From IMG/VR virus record IMGVR_UViG_3300043773_000401, positions 1 to 64,000 of that record: a stretch of 64,000 bases of DNA; one strand, written 5' to 3'. Positions 19,934 to 28,789 of this stretch are shown here, in pieces. The position numbers and the translations under genes were made by a program. The DNA comes from a virus. The first letter of the stretch is position 1. The number at the start of each line of letters is the position of its first letter. Under the pieces are notes generated by a model. It did no database searches, had not been told where the DNA came from, and was given only the letters and a program-made list of their open reading frames with translations.

Positions 19934-20478
19934 TGAAAAATAAGAAAAAAACCATAGAGGATATAGATTCAGACATGGCTGGATTAAAGAGAAAGCTTTC
20001 TTTACTTAGTAAAACTGTAGTCAATCTTAAAGCAGAGCTTGACCTATTGAAAGGACAGAAGTCTAAGATGGTACTAGCAACTCTAGAAGATCTTAAAAGA
20101 AAAAATATAGTAGCATATACTATTGAAGATGTGAGAGAAGCTGCTAATGATTGGCTAAGAGCAATAGGAGAAACTGAACTAGTACAATCTGAGAGTAGAA
20201 GACTAAACATAAAGATAGCTAGGCATGTGTCTTGGATAATACTAAGAGATATGGGATATTCTACAATTGCAATTGGTGAAGCATATAATAATAATCACTC
20301 AACTGTTGTAGTAGCAGTGACTAGAGCTAGAGAGTTAGTAAGTATTAATGATATAACATATGTTAATGCTTATAAAGGTATAAAACAAATATTAGAAGTA
20401 TATTATGGTGACGGAGATAAACATACAGCAGATAAGGGAGAAGGTATATCAAAACTTAAAGAGTCATGGGTGGCATAA
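19933..20478 (+). CDS. DnaA domain IV-like DNA-binding protein, 181 aa
   Basis: Start at MKNKKKTIED, after the minus-strand promoter. Residues about 15-50 are a coiled coil (LKRKLSLLSKTVVNLKAEL). The C-terminal 100 residues match the DnaA domain IV helix-turn-helix: SRRLNIKIARHVSWIILRDM, then GYSTIAIGEAYNNNHSTVVVAV, where NNHSTV corresponds to the GRDHSTV signature that reads DnaA boxes. No AAA+ domain is present. In crAss-like phages DnaA-C-type proteins are associated with replication initiation, so it could bind the phage origin or compete with host DnaA. It overlaps the UDG gene by 74 bases. Confidence 0.75.
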   Translation: MKNKKKTIEDIDSDMAGLKRKLSLLSKTVVNLKAELDLLKGQKSKMVLATLEDLKRKNIVAYTIEDVREAANDWLRAIGETELVQSESRRLNIKIARHVSWIILRDMGYSTIAIGEAYNNNHSTVVVAVTRARELVSINDITYVNAYKGIKQILEVYYGDGDKHTADKGEGISKLKESWVA

Positions 20479-21115
20479 TGCACTTAAAGGATTTGTACTA
20501 AGTGATGATTTTGATAAGATTATTCTCCAGTTAGTAGATGAAGCAAATGATAATAAGAGATTTACTCCACCTCTTAAGTATGCATTTAAAGCTTTTGAAG
20601 CATGTGACTTTGATAAACTCAGAGTAGTTATTATAGGACAAGACCCTTACCCGCAGCTAGGAGTAGCAGATGGTATAGCATTCTCATGTAGTTTAACTAA
20701 TGATCCACAGCCTTCATTGAAATATATCTTTAAAGATATTGAGAAGAATCTCTATCCAGATGGTTATGTGTGGGATCCTAATTTAGAAAGATGGGCTGAT
20801 CAAGGTGTATTATTACTTAATACTGCATTGACTACTACAATAAATAAACCAGGTACTCATCAGAATATCTGGAAAACATTTATTGTATACTTACTAGACT
20901 ATCTAGCATGGAATAATCCAGGGTTGGTATATGTATTTATGGGTAAGAAAGCACAAGAATATATGGCATTGATACCAGATAATGTTCATAAGTTAACTTG
21001 CTCACATCCAGCTAGTGCCGCATATAATAATCTAGAAGAATGGGATTCAGGAAATATATTCAAGAGAATTAATGATATTTGCATAAGTATAAATGGTAAT
21101 CCAATAAACTGGTAA
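20405..21115 (+). CDS. ung: Uracil-DNA glycosylase, family 1
   Basis: Removes uracil from DNA to start base excision repair. Motifs: VIIGQDPYP (75-82) with catalytic Asp80, FSCSLTNDPQPSLKYIFKDI, VLLLNTALTT, and HPASAAY (201-207) in place of HPSPLS. Length (236) is normal for Ung. The start at 20405 overlaps the upstream gene by 74 bases, but no other Met is available before the HNAL core, and homologues need this N-terminal part. Phage Ung implies a thymine DNA genome and protection from dUTP misincorporation. Confidence 0.9.
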   Translation: MVTEINIQQIREKVYQNLKSHGWHNALKGFVLSDDFDKIILQLVDEANDNKRFTPPLKYAFKAFEACDFDKLRVVIIGQDPYPQLGVADGIAFSCSLTNDPQPSLKYIFKDIEKNLYPDGYVWDPNLERWADQGVLLLNTALTTTINKPGTHQNIWKTFIVYLLDYLAWNNPGLVYVFMGKKAQEYMALIPDNVHKLTCSHPASAAYNNLEEWDSGNIFKRINDICISINGNPINW

Positions 21116-21116
21116 C

Positions 21117-21704
21117 ATGGAACAGATATATAAGATACTACTAGCAAATAACATAACTCCAAATGAGTTATTTCTGATGTGGATGATTAAAAATGGTAAG
21201 CCTCTTACTAAAATGAATACTCACTTAGAGGTAAGAAATTTGCAGAACAATGAATTACTACAACCAGAGAGTGTAGTGCTCACTGAGAAAGCAAATTTCA
21301 TACTAAGTGAAGTAGAACAGATGGTTAAGAAGACAGTAACTAAGATACCAGAGCAAATATCATCAGATGATATAGATGCTAGAATTAAAACTTATCTGTC
21401 TATATGGCCACAAAGAGTATTACCAAGTGGTAAACCTGCTAGAGTATCAGCTAAAGTTATTAAAGATAGTTTTAAATGGTTCTTTACTAACTATGATTAT
21501 TCATGGCAGGTTATTCTTGCAGCTACCCAGATGTATATTGATAAACAAGAGAATGATAACTACCGGGCTTGCAGAACATCACAGTATTTTATAGTAAAGA
21601 CTACACCAGAAAAGATTAAGGAATCTGTACTGGCAGATTATTGTGAATTAGTTCTAGCAGGAGGGGATGAAGACTTGCCATATTTCAGAGAAAAAGTAGT
21701 TTAA
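21117..21704 (+). CDS. Hypothetical replication-region protein, 195 aa
   Basis: No family recognised. The first 60 residues look like a small helical domain (ELFLMWMIKNGKPLTKM). A middle helical linker and a conserved-looking C-terminal half (WPQRVLPSGKPARVSAKVIKDSFKWF, then YRACRTSQYFIVK) follow. It lies two bases after ung and just before the helicase, so it could be a helicase loader or primosome component; this is inference from position. Confidence 0.5.
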   Translation: MEQIYKILLANNITPNELFLMWMIKNGKPLTKMNTHLEVRNLQNNELLQPESVVLTEKANFILSEVEQMVKKTVTKIPEQISSDDIDARIKTYLSIWPQRVLPSGKPARVSAKVIKDSFKWFFTNYDYSWQVILAATQMYIDKQENDNYRACRTSQYFIVKTTPEKIKESVLADYCELVLAGGDEDLPYFREKVV

Positions 21705-21708
21705 TAAA

Positions 21709-21739
21709 TTTGTTTTTTCCATGTATATGGCTATCTTTG
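21709..21739 (+). promoter_or_regulatory. Bacteroidota-type promoter of the replication operon
   Basis: TTTG at 21709-21712 and TATCTTTG at 21732-21739 are 19 bases apart, the standard -33/-7 spacing. Start of transcription is expected near 21746, ahead of the ATG at 21760. One of the clearest host promoters in the window. Confidence 0.75.
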
Positions 21740-21759
21740 TATATTAAGTCAAAAAACAC

Positions 21760-22743
21760 ATGAGTTTAAAGCAAGTCTCAGAAAGAGATGTATGGGTAAA
21801 TACACTCAAGTATATCCAAAAGAGAAAGAAAGGTGAGGTTAAAAGTATCAAGACTCCCTGGTCTAAGTTTAATGATGCAACACTAGATGGTTTAGAGCTC
21901 AATTCAATGATTGTAATTGCAGCAAGACCAGGTACAGGTAAAACTTTTATTAAAGATCAACTAATCAATGAAGCTATTACTATTAATAAGGATATCCCTT
22001 TTAATGTACTAGAGTTTCAGTTTGAGATGGTTGATAAAGCAGCTAAGTCAAGAGAGCTTAGCTTTGCACTAGGATTAAACTACAAGAAGATTAATAGTGT
22101 AGGATCTCCATTATCAGATGCTGAATATGAGAGATGTAAAGACTATGCTAAGAGTAGGATTAGTTCTATAAATAGAAAGTATGTATTTGAACCTTGTACT
22201 GTCAATGAGATTAAAGAAGAAGTAGAGCACTGGTTTGAGGCTAATGCTAGAGAAGAAAATGGTGAGAAGGTATATGTACCTGGTATCATTACTCTAGATC
22301 ACTCATTCTTAGTGAAGCTAGCTCCATATGAGAAAGATAAGATGGAGACTCTATATAATCTAGGTGAGGTTATTACACAGACTAAGAGAAAGTATCCTGC
22401 AATATGGATTGTGCTTAGCCAGCTTAACAGAAATGTAGATAAGCCAGAGAGAAGTGAAGAAGGAAAGATAGGTAACTATATTCTAGACTCAGATATCTTT
22501 GGTGCAGATGCCTTGGTTCAACATGCAGATCTTGTAGTAGGTTTTAACAGACCTTCTAAAAGAAACATTAGAATCTATGGACCAGATAAGTTTATAATTG
22601 AGAGTGACAATATACTCGTTGCTCACTTCTTAAAGGTAAGATTTGGTGATACCCGTATAAGCTTTTTCAGGGCAGACTTTGAGAATCTCAGAATACATGA
22701 GATAGAGCCCCCACCAAGACAAGAGAAAATTTCACTTAAATAA
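21760..22743 (+). CDS. DnaB-type replicative helicase, 327 aa
   Basis: RecA-fold helicase core. Walker A is ARPGTGKT (55-62); the helicase motif around LEFQFEMVDKAAKSRELSF matches H1a of DnaB; Walker B is IITLDHSF (near 175-182); QLNRNVDKP (near 220) is the sensor/H3 element; HADLVVGFNRP follows. The N-terminal collar domain of full DnaB is absent (327 against about 450), as in short phage DnaB-like ATPases. It would unwind DNA at the fork with the primase at 24820. It starts an operon with its own host-type promoter. Confidence 0.85.
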   Translation: MSLKQVSERDVWVNTLKYIQKRKKGEVKSIKTPWSKFNDATLDGLELNSMIVIAARPGTGKTFIKDQLINEAITINKDIPFNVLEFQFEMVDKAAKSRELSFALGLNYKKINSVGSPLSDAEYERCKDYAKSRISSINRKYVFEPCTVNEIKEEVEHWFEANAREENGEKVYVPGIITLDHSFLVKLAPYEKDKMETLYNLGEVITQTKRKYPAIWIVLSQLNRNVDKPERSEEGKIGNYILDSDIFGADALVQHADLVVGFNRPSKRNIRIYGPDKFIIESDNILVAHFLKVRFGDTRISFFRADFENLRIHEIEPPPRQEKISLK

Positions 22744-22750
22744 ATAGAGT

Positions 22751-23299
22751 ATGTTAAAAACAAAAGAAGTAGGTCTAACTGCAGAACAAAAGAAGATAAA
22801 GTTAGCCGAGCTTAAGCGTTTTCATCAGACTAAGTTTGATGTACTAGGAGTTAAAGACCCCTTGTTCATACCAAAGATGGCTTACAAGCCTACTGGTAAG
22901 GATGATAAGGTAGTTAGTTTCTTCCCTAGTGAGCTTAAGAAAGGGCAAGACATTTATACTGAGTTTGTCAGCAGAGAGTATGACCCAGAAGATCTTCCAG
23001 AAAGAAGATTATGGAAATGGAGATACAATCCATATTGGGAAACTGAGTATGAAACAGTACAACATGATGCCCAAGGTAATGTAAGGTATCTAATACCTGT
23101 ACTAGAGTTGTTTCCTGTAGGACTGAATATTATACCTGCAGAGACAGCACAGATGAAAATGTTTGATAATTTAGTAGATTCAACAGATGGTGTTAATGCA
23201 CCTATTACAGAAATGACAATACTGGATTTTGCAGCTATTATGCTTAAGCAACCAGTAAGTAGTAAAGAATGGTTAAATAATATAATAAGAGGTAAATGA
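22751..23299 (+). CDS. Hypothetical recombination-region protein, 182 aa
   Basis: No family recognised. It starts with a basic helix (AEQKKIKLAELKRFHQTKF), has an aromatic central part (RRLWKWRYNPYWETEYETV) and an acidic C-terminus. It overlaps the Sak4-like gene by four bases and follows the helicase by eight, so it belongs to the replication/recombination operon. Confidence 0.55.
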   Translation: MLKTKEVGLTAEQKKIKLAELKRFHQTKFDVLGVKDPLFIPKMAYKPTGKDDKVVSFFPSELKKGQDIYTEFVSREYDPEDLPERRLWKWRYNPYWETEYETVQHDAQGNVRYLIPVLELFPVGLNIIPAETAQMKMFDNLVDSTDGVNAPITEMTILDFAAIMLKQPVSSKEWLNNIIRGK

Positions 23300-24048
23300 G
23301 TAAGATAACACTTCCAACAGGTATAGAACCTGCATCAATTAAAAGTCCTAAGAACTTAATAATCTTTTCTAAGCCTAAGGTAGGTAAGACTACATTACTG
23401 GCAGGATTAGACAATTGTTTGTTGCTAGATTTAGAACAAGGTTCAGACTATGTTGCTGCAATGAAAATCCAGGCTAACTCTGTAGATGAAATTAAGGAAA
23501 TTGGTAAAGCTATCAAAGAAGCTAACTATCCTTATAAGTATATTGCAGTTGATACTATAACAGCACTAGAAGAAATTTGTGTAGGCTATGCTGAAGAATT
23601 ATATTCTAAGAGCTCTATGGGTATGAATTGGTTTAAATCTGGAGGTGGTAAAGAAAAGTATGGTAGTATCCTTAACATGCCTAATGGTGCAGGGTATCCA
23701 TGGCTTAGAGATGCCTTTGTTAAAGTAGTTAACTATATCAGGACTTGGGCTCCTCATATAATTTTACTTGGTCACATTAAAGATGTCCAGTTAGATAAAG
23801 CAGGTGCAGAATTTAACACAATGGATTTGGATTTGACAGGAAAAATTAAGAGAATTGCAAGCTCAAAGTCTGATGCTATTGGTTACCTATACAGAAAAGG
23901 TAATAAAAACATCCTTAGTTTCAAGACTTCTGATGAAGTAGCATGTGGTGCAAGACCAGATCACTTAAAGAATCAGGAGATTGTTATCTCTGAGGTTGAA
24001 GAAAATGGTAATATAAAAGTATATTGGGACAAAGTATTTATTGATTAA
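23296..24048 (+). CDS. Sak4-like RecA-fold ATPase, 250 aa
   Basis: AAA_24-type phage nucleotide-binding protein (Sak4 group). Walker A SKPKVGKTT (25-33), LLLDLEQGSDYV after it, Walker B YKYIAVDTITALEE (about 80-93), and HIILLGHIKD with the His sensor. Sak4 proteins are minimal Rad51/RecA-like ATPases that assist SSB-dependent annealing in phage recombination. The next gene codes for a probable ssDNA-binding partner, the classical Sak4 neighbourhood. ATGA overlap with the previous gene. Confidence 0.8.
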   Translation: MSKITLPTGIEPASIKSPKNLIIFSKPKVGKTTLLAGLDNCLLLDLEQGSDYVAAMKIQANSVDEIKEIGKAIKEANYPYKYIAVDTITALEEICVGYAEELYSKSSMGMNWFKSGGGKEKYGSILNMPNGAGYPWLRDAFVKVVNYIRTWAPHIILLGHIKDVQLDKAGAEFNTMDLDLTGKIKRIASSKSDAIGYLYRKGNKNILSFKTSDEVACGARPDHLKNQEIVISEVEENGNIKVYWDKVFID

Positions 24049-24061
24049 ATTTTAAATAGTT

Positions 24062-24766
24062 ATGATTAACACATTAGATGTAAATGTAGAGTTAGGTTCA
24101 GGTGGTGGACCGAGTAAAGTATTAGAATATGGTAACCATGAAGTTACTGTAGTAAAAGTAATATTAGATGAAAATAGGTTTCAACCAGATTCTTATTTCC
24201 TAAAGTTTATTGTAGAAGGCCCAGATATGGGAGATGATTTCCAAGGTTTACTATTTGATAAGAATGATCCTAGTCTAGGAAGACACCGTGGTCAAGTAGG
24301 ATGGGTTAAAGCTAATCAATATGCTTTTGCAGATAAGAATGAAGGTGGTTTAGTAATTAAAAGAGATCAAGAGATCTTGAAATATATTAAATTGCTTGCA
24401 CTAGAATGTGAAGCAGGTGATTGGTTTATTGCACAAAATGGTAAGCATAGCACTATCCAGGAGTTTATCCAAGCAGTAAATGAATCTAAGTTCTTTAAAG
24501 ATAAACCACTTAGAGTTTGTATTGGTTCTAGAAGGTATGAGAGCAAAGGTTATATGAATAATGACTTGTTCTTAACCAGATGGACTAAGAAGAATAAACC
24601 ATTTGAGTCTGTATCTGTACCAGCAAGTGAGTCTATGATTCCTGTATTTAATGAAACAGAACATGTCTATACTAAGAAAGAAAAAGAAGTTTCTGGATTC
24701 AGCAGTGATGGAAGAGTAGAAGAGAAGAAAGTAAGCACCAAGTCTGGTGATGATTTTGACCTGTAA
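24062..24766 (+). CDS. Probable ssDNA-binding protein, 234 aa
   Basis: Located directly after the Sak4-like gene. The N-terminal half looks like an OB-fold-type binder (KVLEYGNHEVTVVKVILDE, SYFLKFIVEGPDMG). The C-terminus is a flexible charged linker ending GDDFDL, a typical acidic SSB-type tail. Such a protein with Sak4 would form a recombination pair. No exact family motif is visible, so position and tail carry the call. Confidence 0.55.
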   Translation: MINTLDVNVELGSGGGPSKVLEYGNHEVTVVKVILDENRFQPDSYFLKFIVEGPDMGDDFQGLLFDKNDPSLGRHRGQVGWVKANQYAFADKNEGGLVIKRDQEILKYIKLLALECEAGDWFIAQNGKHSTIQEFIQAVNESKFFKDKPLRVCIGSRRYESKGYMNNDLFLTRWTKKNKPFESVSVPASESMIPVFNETEHVYTKKEKEVSGFSSDGRVEEKKVSTKSGDDFDL

Positions 24767-24782
24767 TATTTATTATAATCAG

Positions 24783-24808
24783 GGGGAGTAAGAGATTGCT
24801 CCCCTTTA
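24783..24808 (+). terminator. Intrinsic terminator
   Basis: GGGGAG (24783-24788) pairs with CTCCCC (24799-24804), then TTTATT. A frame opening at 24796 inside it is not used; the primase start is 24820. Confidence 0.75.
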
Positions 24809-24819
24809 TTATTTGTACT

Positions 24820-25791
24820 ATGATCTATACTAGCAATGTCATACTATCAACTGATGAAATACCATCTACATGGATATTTGAGTACTATGCTCAATTACCA
24901 TATAAACTGGTAGGACAGTCAGCAAAGATTAAATCAATCTTTAACCCGAAAGATACAAACCCATCTCTAGTATTCTATGTAAAAGATGGTCAGTATAAGT
25001 TTAGAGATTTTTCAGCAGATATATCTGGTAATAAAGTATCCTTTGTAAAGAAACTACTAGAGAAGCAACTAAATAGAGAGATACCAATTAAAGATATTGA
25101 ATGTAAAATTATAGCAGACTATGTAGAGTATCTAGAAAATCATGATCATGAAGATATAAAGCTAGTAGAAGAAGAAAAGTGGAAGATTGTAGATTACAAA
25201 ACTAGAAGCTGGTACATGTATGATGCTAAGTACTGGACTGAATATGGTATAGGTTCTGATGTACTAGAGTTCTTTAATGTCAAGCCTCTGAAGAGTATTA
25301 TTATGAATAGAGGAATTGAGTATCTAGAAATATCTAGAGTCATGAGCTATGCATATACTCAGAAAGATGGCAGTATATACAAATTATATGTACCACTAGA
25401 TAATAAAGAGAAAAGATTCAAGAACTTTAATTCTAAGTATATCCAGGGTATGGATCAACTAAGTTATTCTAAACCTAATCTGGTTATATGCTCATCACTA
25501 AAAGATGCTATGGCTCTATATAGTTTTGGACTAGATCTAGATGTAATTGCACCAAACTCAGAAACTACTTTGATCTCACCAAGTATAATGGATACTCTAA
25601 AGAGTAGCTATCAAAGAATATGTATCTTATTTGACAATGATGATACCGGTAGAGCAGCTACAGCTAAATACCAAAAGAAGTATAATACTGAGTCTCTATA
25701 CCTACCCATAGAGAAAGATATATCAGATGCTGTAAAAGCACATGGTAGAGATACAATTAAACAAGAATTTATTAAAATTTTCAACACATGA
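24820..25791 (+). CDS. DnaG-type DNA primase (TOPRIM), 323 aa
   Basis: Makes RNA primers for DNA synthesis. The N-terminal region (IFNPKDTNPSLVFYVKDGQYKFRDF) matches the DNA-binding CHC2-like core of phage primases, but no CHC2 zinc cysteines are visible. The TOPRIM domain shows LVICSSLKDAMALYSFG (about 220-238), with Ser in place of the usual Glu, as in several phage primases, then SxE and LFDNDDTGRAA (about 271-281) with the metal Asp residues. Start at MIYTSNV, after the terminator. It precedes a GIY-YIG gene by an ATGA overlap. Confidence 0.8.
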   Translation: MIYTSNVILSTDEIPSTWIFEYYAQLPYKLVGQSAKIKSIFNPKDTNPSLVFYVKDGQYKFRDFSADISGNKVSFVKKLLEKQLNREIPIKDIECKIIADYVEYLENHDHEDIKLVEEEKWKIVDYKTRSWYMYDAKYWTEYGIGSDVLEFFNVKPLKSIIMNRGIEYLEISRVMSYAYTQKDGSIYKLYVPLDNKEKRFKNFNSKYIQGMDQLSYSKPNLVICSSLKDAMALYSFGLDLDVIAPNSETTLISPSIMDTLKSSYQRICILFDNDDTGRAATAKYQKKYNTESLYLPIEKDISDAVKAHGRDTIKQEFIKIFNT

Positions 25792-26219
25792 GTTGGATAT
25801 ATAACAGAGTGGAGTTTACTCCCGAGATGATTCCTGATGGAGCTATTGGCTTTGTATACTTAATGAGTGCCATTGTAGATGGTAAGTCAGTACTATACAT
25901 AGGCAAGAAGAACTTTTATACTGAGAAAAAGACTAAGCTTAAGAAGACTGAAAAACCAAATGACAAGAGGATGAAAGATTATAAGCTGGTCAAGAAATTA
26001 AACTATCAAAACTATTTCAGCAGCAATGATGTTCTTAAAGAAGCTCACAAGAAAGGAATTCAAATTAAACGGGAGATACTCCATATCTGTTATTCTAAGA
26101 CAGAACTTACTTACATGGAGACTAAACTCCAGTTTGTATATGGAGTACTAGAAAACTCAGATTACTTAAATGGTAACATACTAGGTAAATTTTATAAGCA
26201 AAATGGTAAATTGGGATGA
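25788..26219 (+). CDS. GIY-YIG-type endonuclease (SegE-like), 143 aa
   Basis: Nuclease core with GFVYLM (21-26) and YIGKKNF (37-43), the two strands of the GIY-YIG motif. A basic stretch (KKTKLKKTEKPNDKRM), YQNYFSSND, then a catalytic-type ELTYMETKLQF and a terminal N (ILGKF preceded by LNGN) follow, as in T4 SegE-like proteins. It could be a homing nuclease, or a DNA-processing enzyme that shares the primase operon (ATGA overlap). Confidence 0.75.
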   Translation: MSWIYNRVEFTPEMIPDGAIGFVYLMSAIVDGKSVLYIGKKNFYTEKKTKLKKTEKPNDKRMKDYKLVKKLNYQNYFSSNDVLKEAHKKGIQIKREILHICYSKTELTYMETKLQFVYGVLENSDYLNGNILGKFYKQNGKLG

Positions 26220-26541
26220 TTTAAAAATCAATCTCTGTACATACTTATACATCCATCAAGACATAGCCTACAATACTGTAGAGTTTCATTTTAATGTAAA
26301 TACTAATTATTATAATGAGCCATATATTTCTGTGGTTTCAGTATATCCTGGTTATATGTCTGATTCTAAAACTACAGGATACATAGTAGATATTTTAATA
26401 GACTATATGAAATACTCAGATGATGAGATAAATAAAGGCTATGTAATGATTGATAAAGACGGTAATGTTGAGATATGGTTGTTTCAGGAAGATAAAAAAC
26501 AAAAAGTAAAATCTTTTAATATAAAAGAATATGGTACATAA
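26203..26541 (+). CDS. Hypothetical protein, 112 aa
   Basis: No family recognised. Beta-rich with many Tyr (YNTVEFHFNVNTNYYNEPYIS), then a DGNVEIWLF strand. It overlaps both neighbours and heads the group that leads into the MoxR/VWA module. Confidence 0.5.
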   Translation: MVNWDDLKINLCTYLYIHQDIAYNTVEFHFNVNTNYYNEPYISVVSVYPGYMSDSKTTGYIVDILIDYMKYSDDEINKGYVMIDKDGNVEIWLFQEDKKQKVKSFNIKEYGT

Positions 26542-26863
26542 TGCAATGATACTAGAACTATTAGATCTAGGTGCTGTAAAAGCAGTAATAAATTACTCTG
26601 GAGGTGGAGATTCTGGAGCTGTAGATGAAGTAGAATTTCGTGATGCTAATGATAATGTTCTAAAACTAGATGATAGACGTGAAGAAATAGAAGATATGGT
26701 ATATCCTTTATTAAATACACTAGAAGACTGGTGGAATAATGAAGGAGGATATGGACTAATGGTTCTTGATCTAAGAACAGGTGAGTATCATATTGAGAAC
26801 ACTATCTATATCCAACATACTGAAGAGTTTACACATACTGGAACTTTAGAATTAAAAGAATGA
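26531..26863 (+). CDS. DUF6878-like hypothetical protein, 110 aa
   Basis: Contains VINYSGGGDSGAVDEVEF near the start, DWWNNEGGYGLMVLDLRTGEYHI and TGTLELKE at the end. The GGGDSG...DEV, then GGYG layout matches small proteins found beside VWA/MoxR genes (DUF6878-type by my recollection). It forms an ATGA-coupled pair with the DUF6915-like gene. Role in the module unknown. Confidence 0.55.
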   Translation: MVHNAMILELLDLGAVKAVINYSGGGDSGAVDEVEFRDANDNVLKLDDRREEIEDMVYPLLNTLEDWWNNEGGYGLMVLDLRTGEYHIENTIYIQHTEEFTHTGTLELKE

Positions 26864-27231
26864 GTCATCCTGTAGAGCATGCTAAATCCTCTGTAAGAAA
26901 ATGGGGAGGATCTGTAGAAGATTACCTACCAATACATGAATGGTTTGATGAAACCAAATCTTGGTATGGACATAGTTTACATAGGATGTTTAGACATCAC
27001 TCAGAAGGAATATTTGAGTGTGAAAGAGTATTTGGTAAATACATTATCAATTCAGTAGGTAAGAGAATATACACTAGGTATGTAGGAGAACAGCATGTAA
27101 AAGAAGATTGCTATAACTATATACCTTCTGCTAAAGAATGGATATTGAATATGAATAATCCAACAGAATGGATGCTAAGAACTATTAAAATAGAAAAAGA
27201 AAATGACAAAGACCAAACTAACACCAACTGA
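26860..27231 (+). CDS. DUF6915-like protein, 123 aa
   Basis: A His-rich conserved order: HPVEHAKSSVRKWGG, EDYLPIHEWFDETKSW, HRMFRHHSEGIFECERVFG, NSVGKRIYTRYVGEQHVKED, and IPSAKEWI. This fits the DUF6915 pattern (H..HA...., HH.EGI., EQHV.ED) from memory. The invariant His and Glu residues could bind metal. It stands between a DUF6878-like gene and the VWA protein. Confidence 0.6.
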   Translation: MSHPVEHAKSSVRKWGGSVEDYLPIHEWFDETKSWYGHSLHRMFRHHSEGIFECERVFGKYIINSVGKRIYTRYVGEQHVKEDCYNYIPSAKEWILNMNNPTEWMLRTIKIEKENDKDQTNTN

Positions 27232-27607
27232 TTATCATAGTATGGTTAACTTGCTTAACTCTACAGATAAAGAAAATACTACAGTAGTATTATCTATACT
27301 AGAAAATCTAGATTTTACTGCTAACTTACCGTATATATTACTTTTGTTAAAGAGAATGAACAGACAAGATAGGGAAAAGATAGATGAGTATTCTAATCTT
27401 TGGAAGAATCTAAATAACATAGGTATTCAAACCAGTAATCCTATTAGAATGGCATTAATATTTCAGAAGATAAAACATCATGTAGATAGAGAAGCTGTAG
27501 AGTTTGTAATGAATGAAGGCTTTATTAATGATGTATTAAAGCATTTACAAGACTGGGGATTTGATTTCATAGATGAAGTAGATATAACTTTAAAACTTAG
27601 AGAATGA
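27203..27607 (+). CDS. Hypothetical protein with the S-x-D-x-x-N domain, 134 aa
   Basis: A helical protein with the segment LLNSTDKENTTVVLSILENLDF followed by leucine-rich helices. The same arrangement occurs in the two 354-residue proteins downstream (FKSYDESNHKIAQEILYN and FDSEDPSNHVVAMEIMAN), so all three share a domain that looks like a HEAT-type or helical scaffold. The family is not recognised. ATGA-coupled to the VWA gene. Confidence 0.55.
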   Translation: MTKTKLTPTDYHSMVNLLNSTDKENTTVVLSILENLDFTANLPYILLLLKRMNRQDREKIDEYSNLWKNLNNIGIQTSNPIRMALIFQKIKHHVDREAVEFVMNEGFINDVLKHLQDWGFDFIDEVDITLKLRE

Positions 27608-28782
27608 ATCTAAATGAGAATCTAGCAAAGGTCAGTAAAGATCTTATGCTTAAAGAGCCCTTCTATGGTTTATATCTATTGATGCTGAATAAGCATTGGT
27701 CAGATAAAGTACCAACAGCAGGTGTGTATATGAAAGGTATTAACTATCAAATTGATATTAATGCTGAGTTCTGGAATAGTCTAGAACACAACCATAAGAT
27801 AGGTCTTCTAAAGCATGAGCTATTGCATATTGCATTCTTTCATTTACTTAGAAGAGATGAGTTTCCAAATAAACAACTAGCTAATATTGCCATGGACTTG
27901 GAGATTAACCAGTATATAGATAGCCAGTATCTACCAGAAGGTGGTATGACACTTGAATTGTTTAAGGATCTTAATCTAGAACCAAAGAAAGGTACAAGAT
28001 ATTATTATGATAAGCTTCAACAAGAAGTAGATAATAATCAAAAGATTCAGAAGATCCTGCAAGCTATGGGTGATGGAGAGGCTAGAGATGGAGATGGTAC
28101 TCTAGTTCCTAACCACGACTGGGAAGCATTTGATGAGTTATCTGATGCTGAGAAGAAATTACTTGGTAGTCAGACAGACTTTCACTTAAAGCAACTAGCA
28201 GATGCTATGAGTAAAGGTAGAGGTACTATACCAGGAGAGCTATCTGATTATATTGCTAAACTTCTTAATCCTGAACCTGCTAAGTTTGATTGGAAAGGTT
28301 ATCTTAGAAGATTTGCAGGTGGATCTATTAAAGTATATACTAAGAAACTTAGAAGAAAGATAAACAGGAGATATGAAGAGAATCCTGGTTTGAAGATTAA
28401 ACCAAAGAGACATGTCCTTGTAGCAATAGATACTTCTGGTTCTGTAAGCAATGATGAGCTTGTAGAATTCATGAATGAGATACATCATATACATAAAACA
28501 GGATCTGATATTACAGTAGTACAGTGTGATACAGCCATTAGTAGTATATTACCCTATAAACCAAATTGTGATATTACAATTAAAGGTAGAGGAGGAACTG
28601 ATTTTGATCCGGTAATTGAGTATTTTAATGCTAACTTAAATAAATATACATGTCTTATTTATCTGACTGATGGTGAAGCACCAGCACCAGATCCTAAGCC
28701 TAAAGGTAAGACATTGTGGGCACTATCTAGTATTTCAAAAGAGGTAGATCATCTACCAGGAGTTACAATTAAATTAAATTAA
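27604..28782 (+). CDS. VWA-domain protein with N-terminal metallopeptidase-like domain (DUF2201-type), 392 aa
   Basis: The N-terminal domain has KHELLHIAFFH (H71-E72-x-x-H75), a zincin-type motif, followed by NIAMDLEINQYI. The C-terminal domain is von Willebrand A-like: VAIDTSGSVS (about 273-282; D-x-S-x-S MIDAS), T in GGTDF and a later TDG. This is the organisation of DUF2201-type VWA proteins that act with a MoxR AAA+ ATPase, encoded next (eight-base gap). Such pairs are thought to remodel or insert cofactors into target complexes. The target here is unknown. Confidence 0.8.
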   Translation: MNLNENLAKVSKDLMLKEPFYGLYLLMLNKHWSDKVPTAGVYMKGINYQIDINAEFWNSLEHNHKIGLLKHELLHIAFFHLLRRDEFPNKQLANIAMDLEINQYIDSQYLPEGGMTLELFKDLNLEPKKGTRYYYDKLQQEVDNNQKIQKILQAMGDGEARDGDGTLVPNHDWEAFDELSDAEKKLLGSQTDFHLKQLADAMSKGRGTIPGELSDYIAKLLNPEPAKFDWKGYLRRFAGGSIKVYTKKLRRKINRRYEENPGLKIKPKRHVLVAIDTSGSVSNDELVEFMNEIHHIHKTGSDITVVQCDTAISSILPYKPNCDITIKGRGGTDFDPVIEYFNANLNKYTCLIYLTDGEAPAPDPKPKGKTLWALSSISKEVDHLPGVTIKLN

Positions 28783-28789
28783 ACACATT

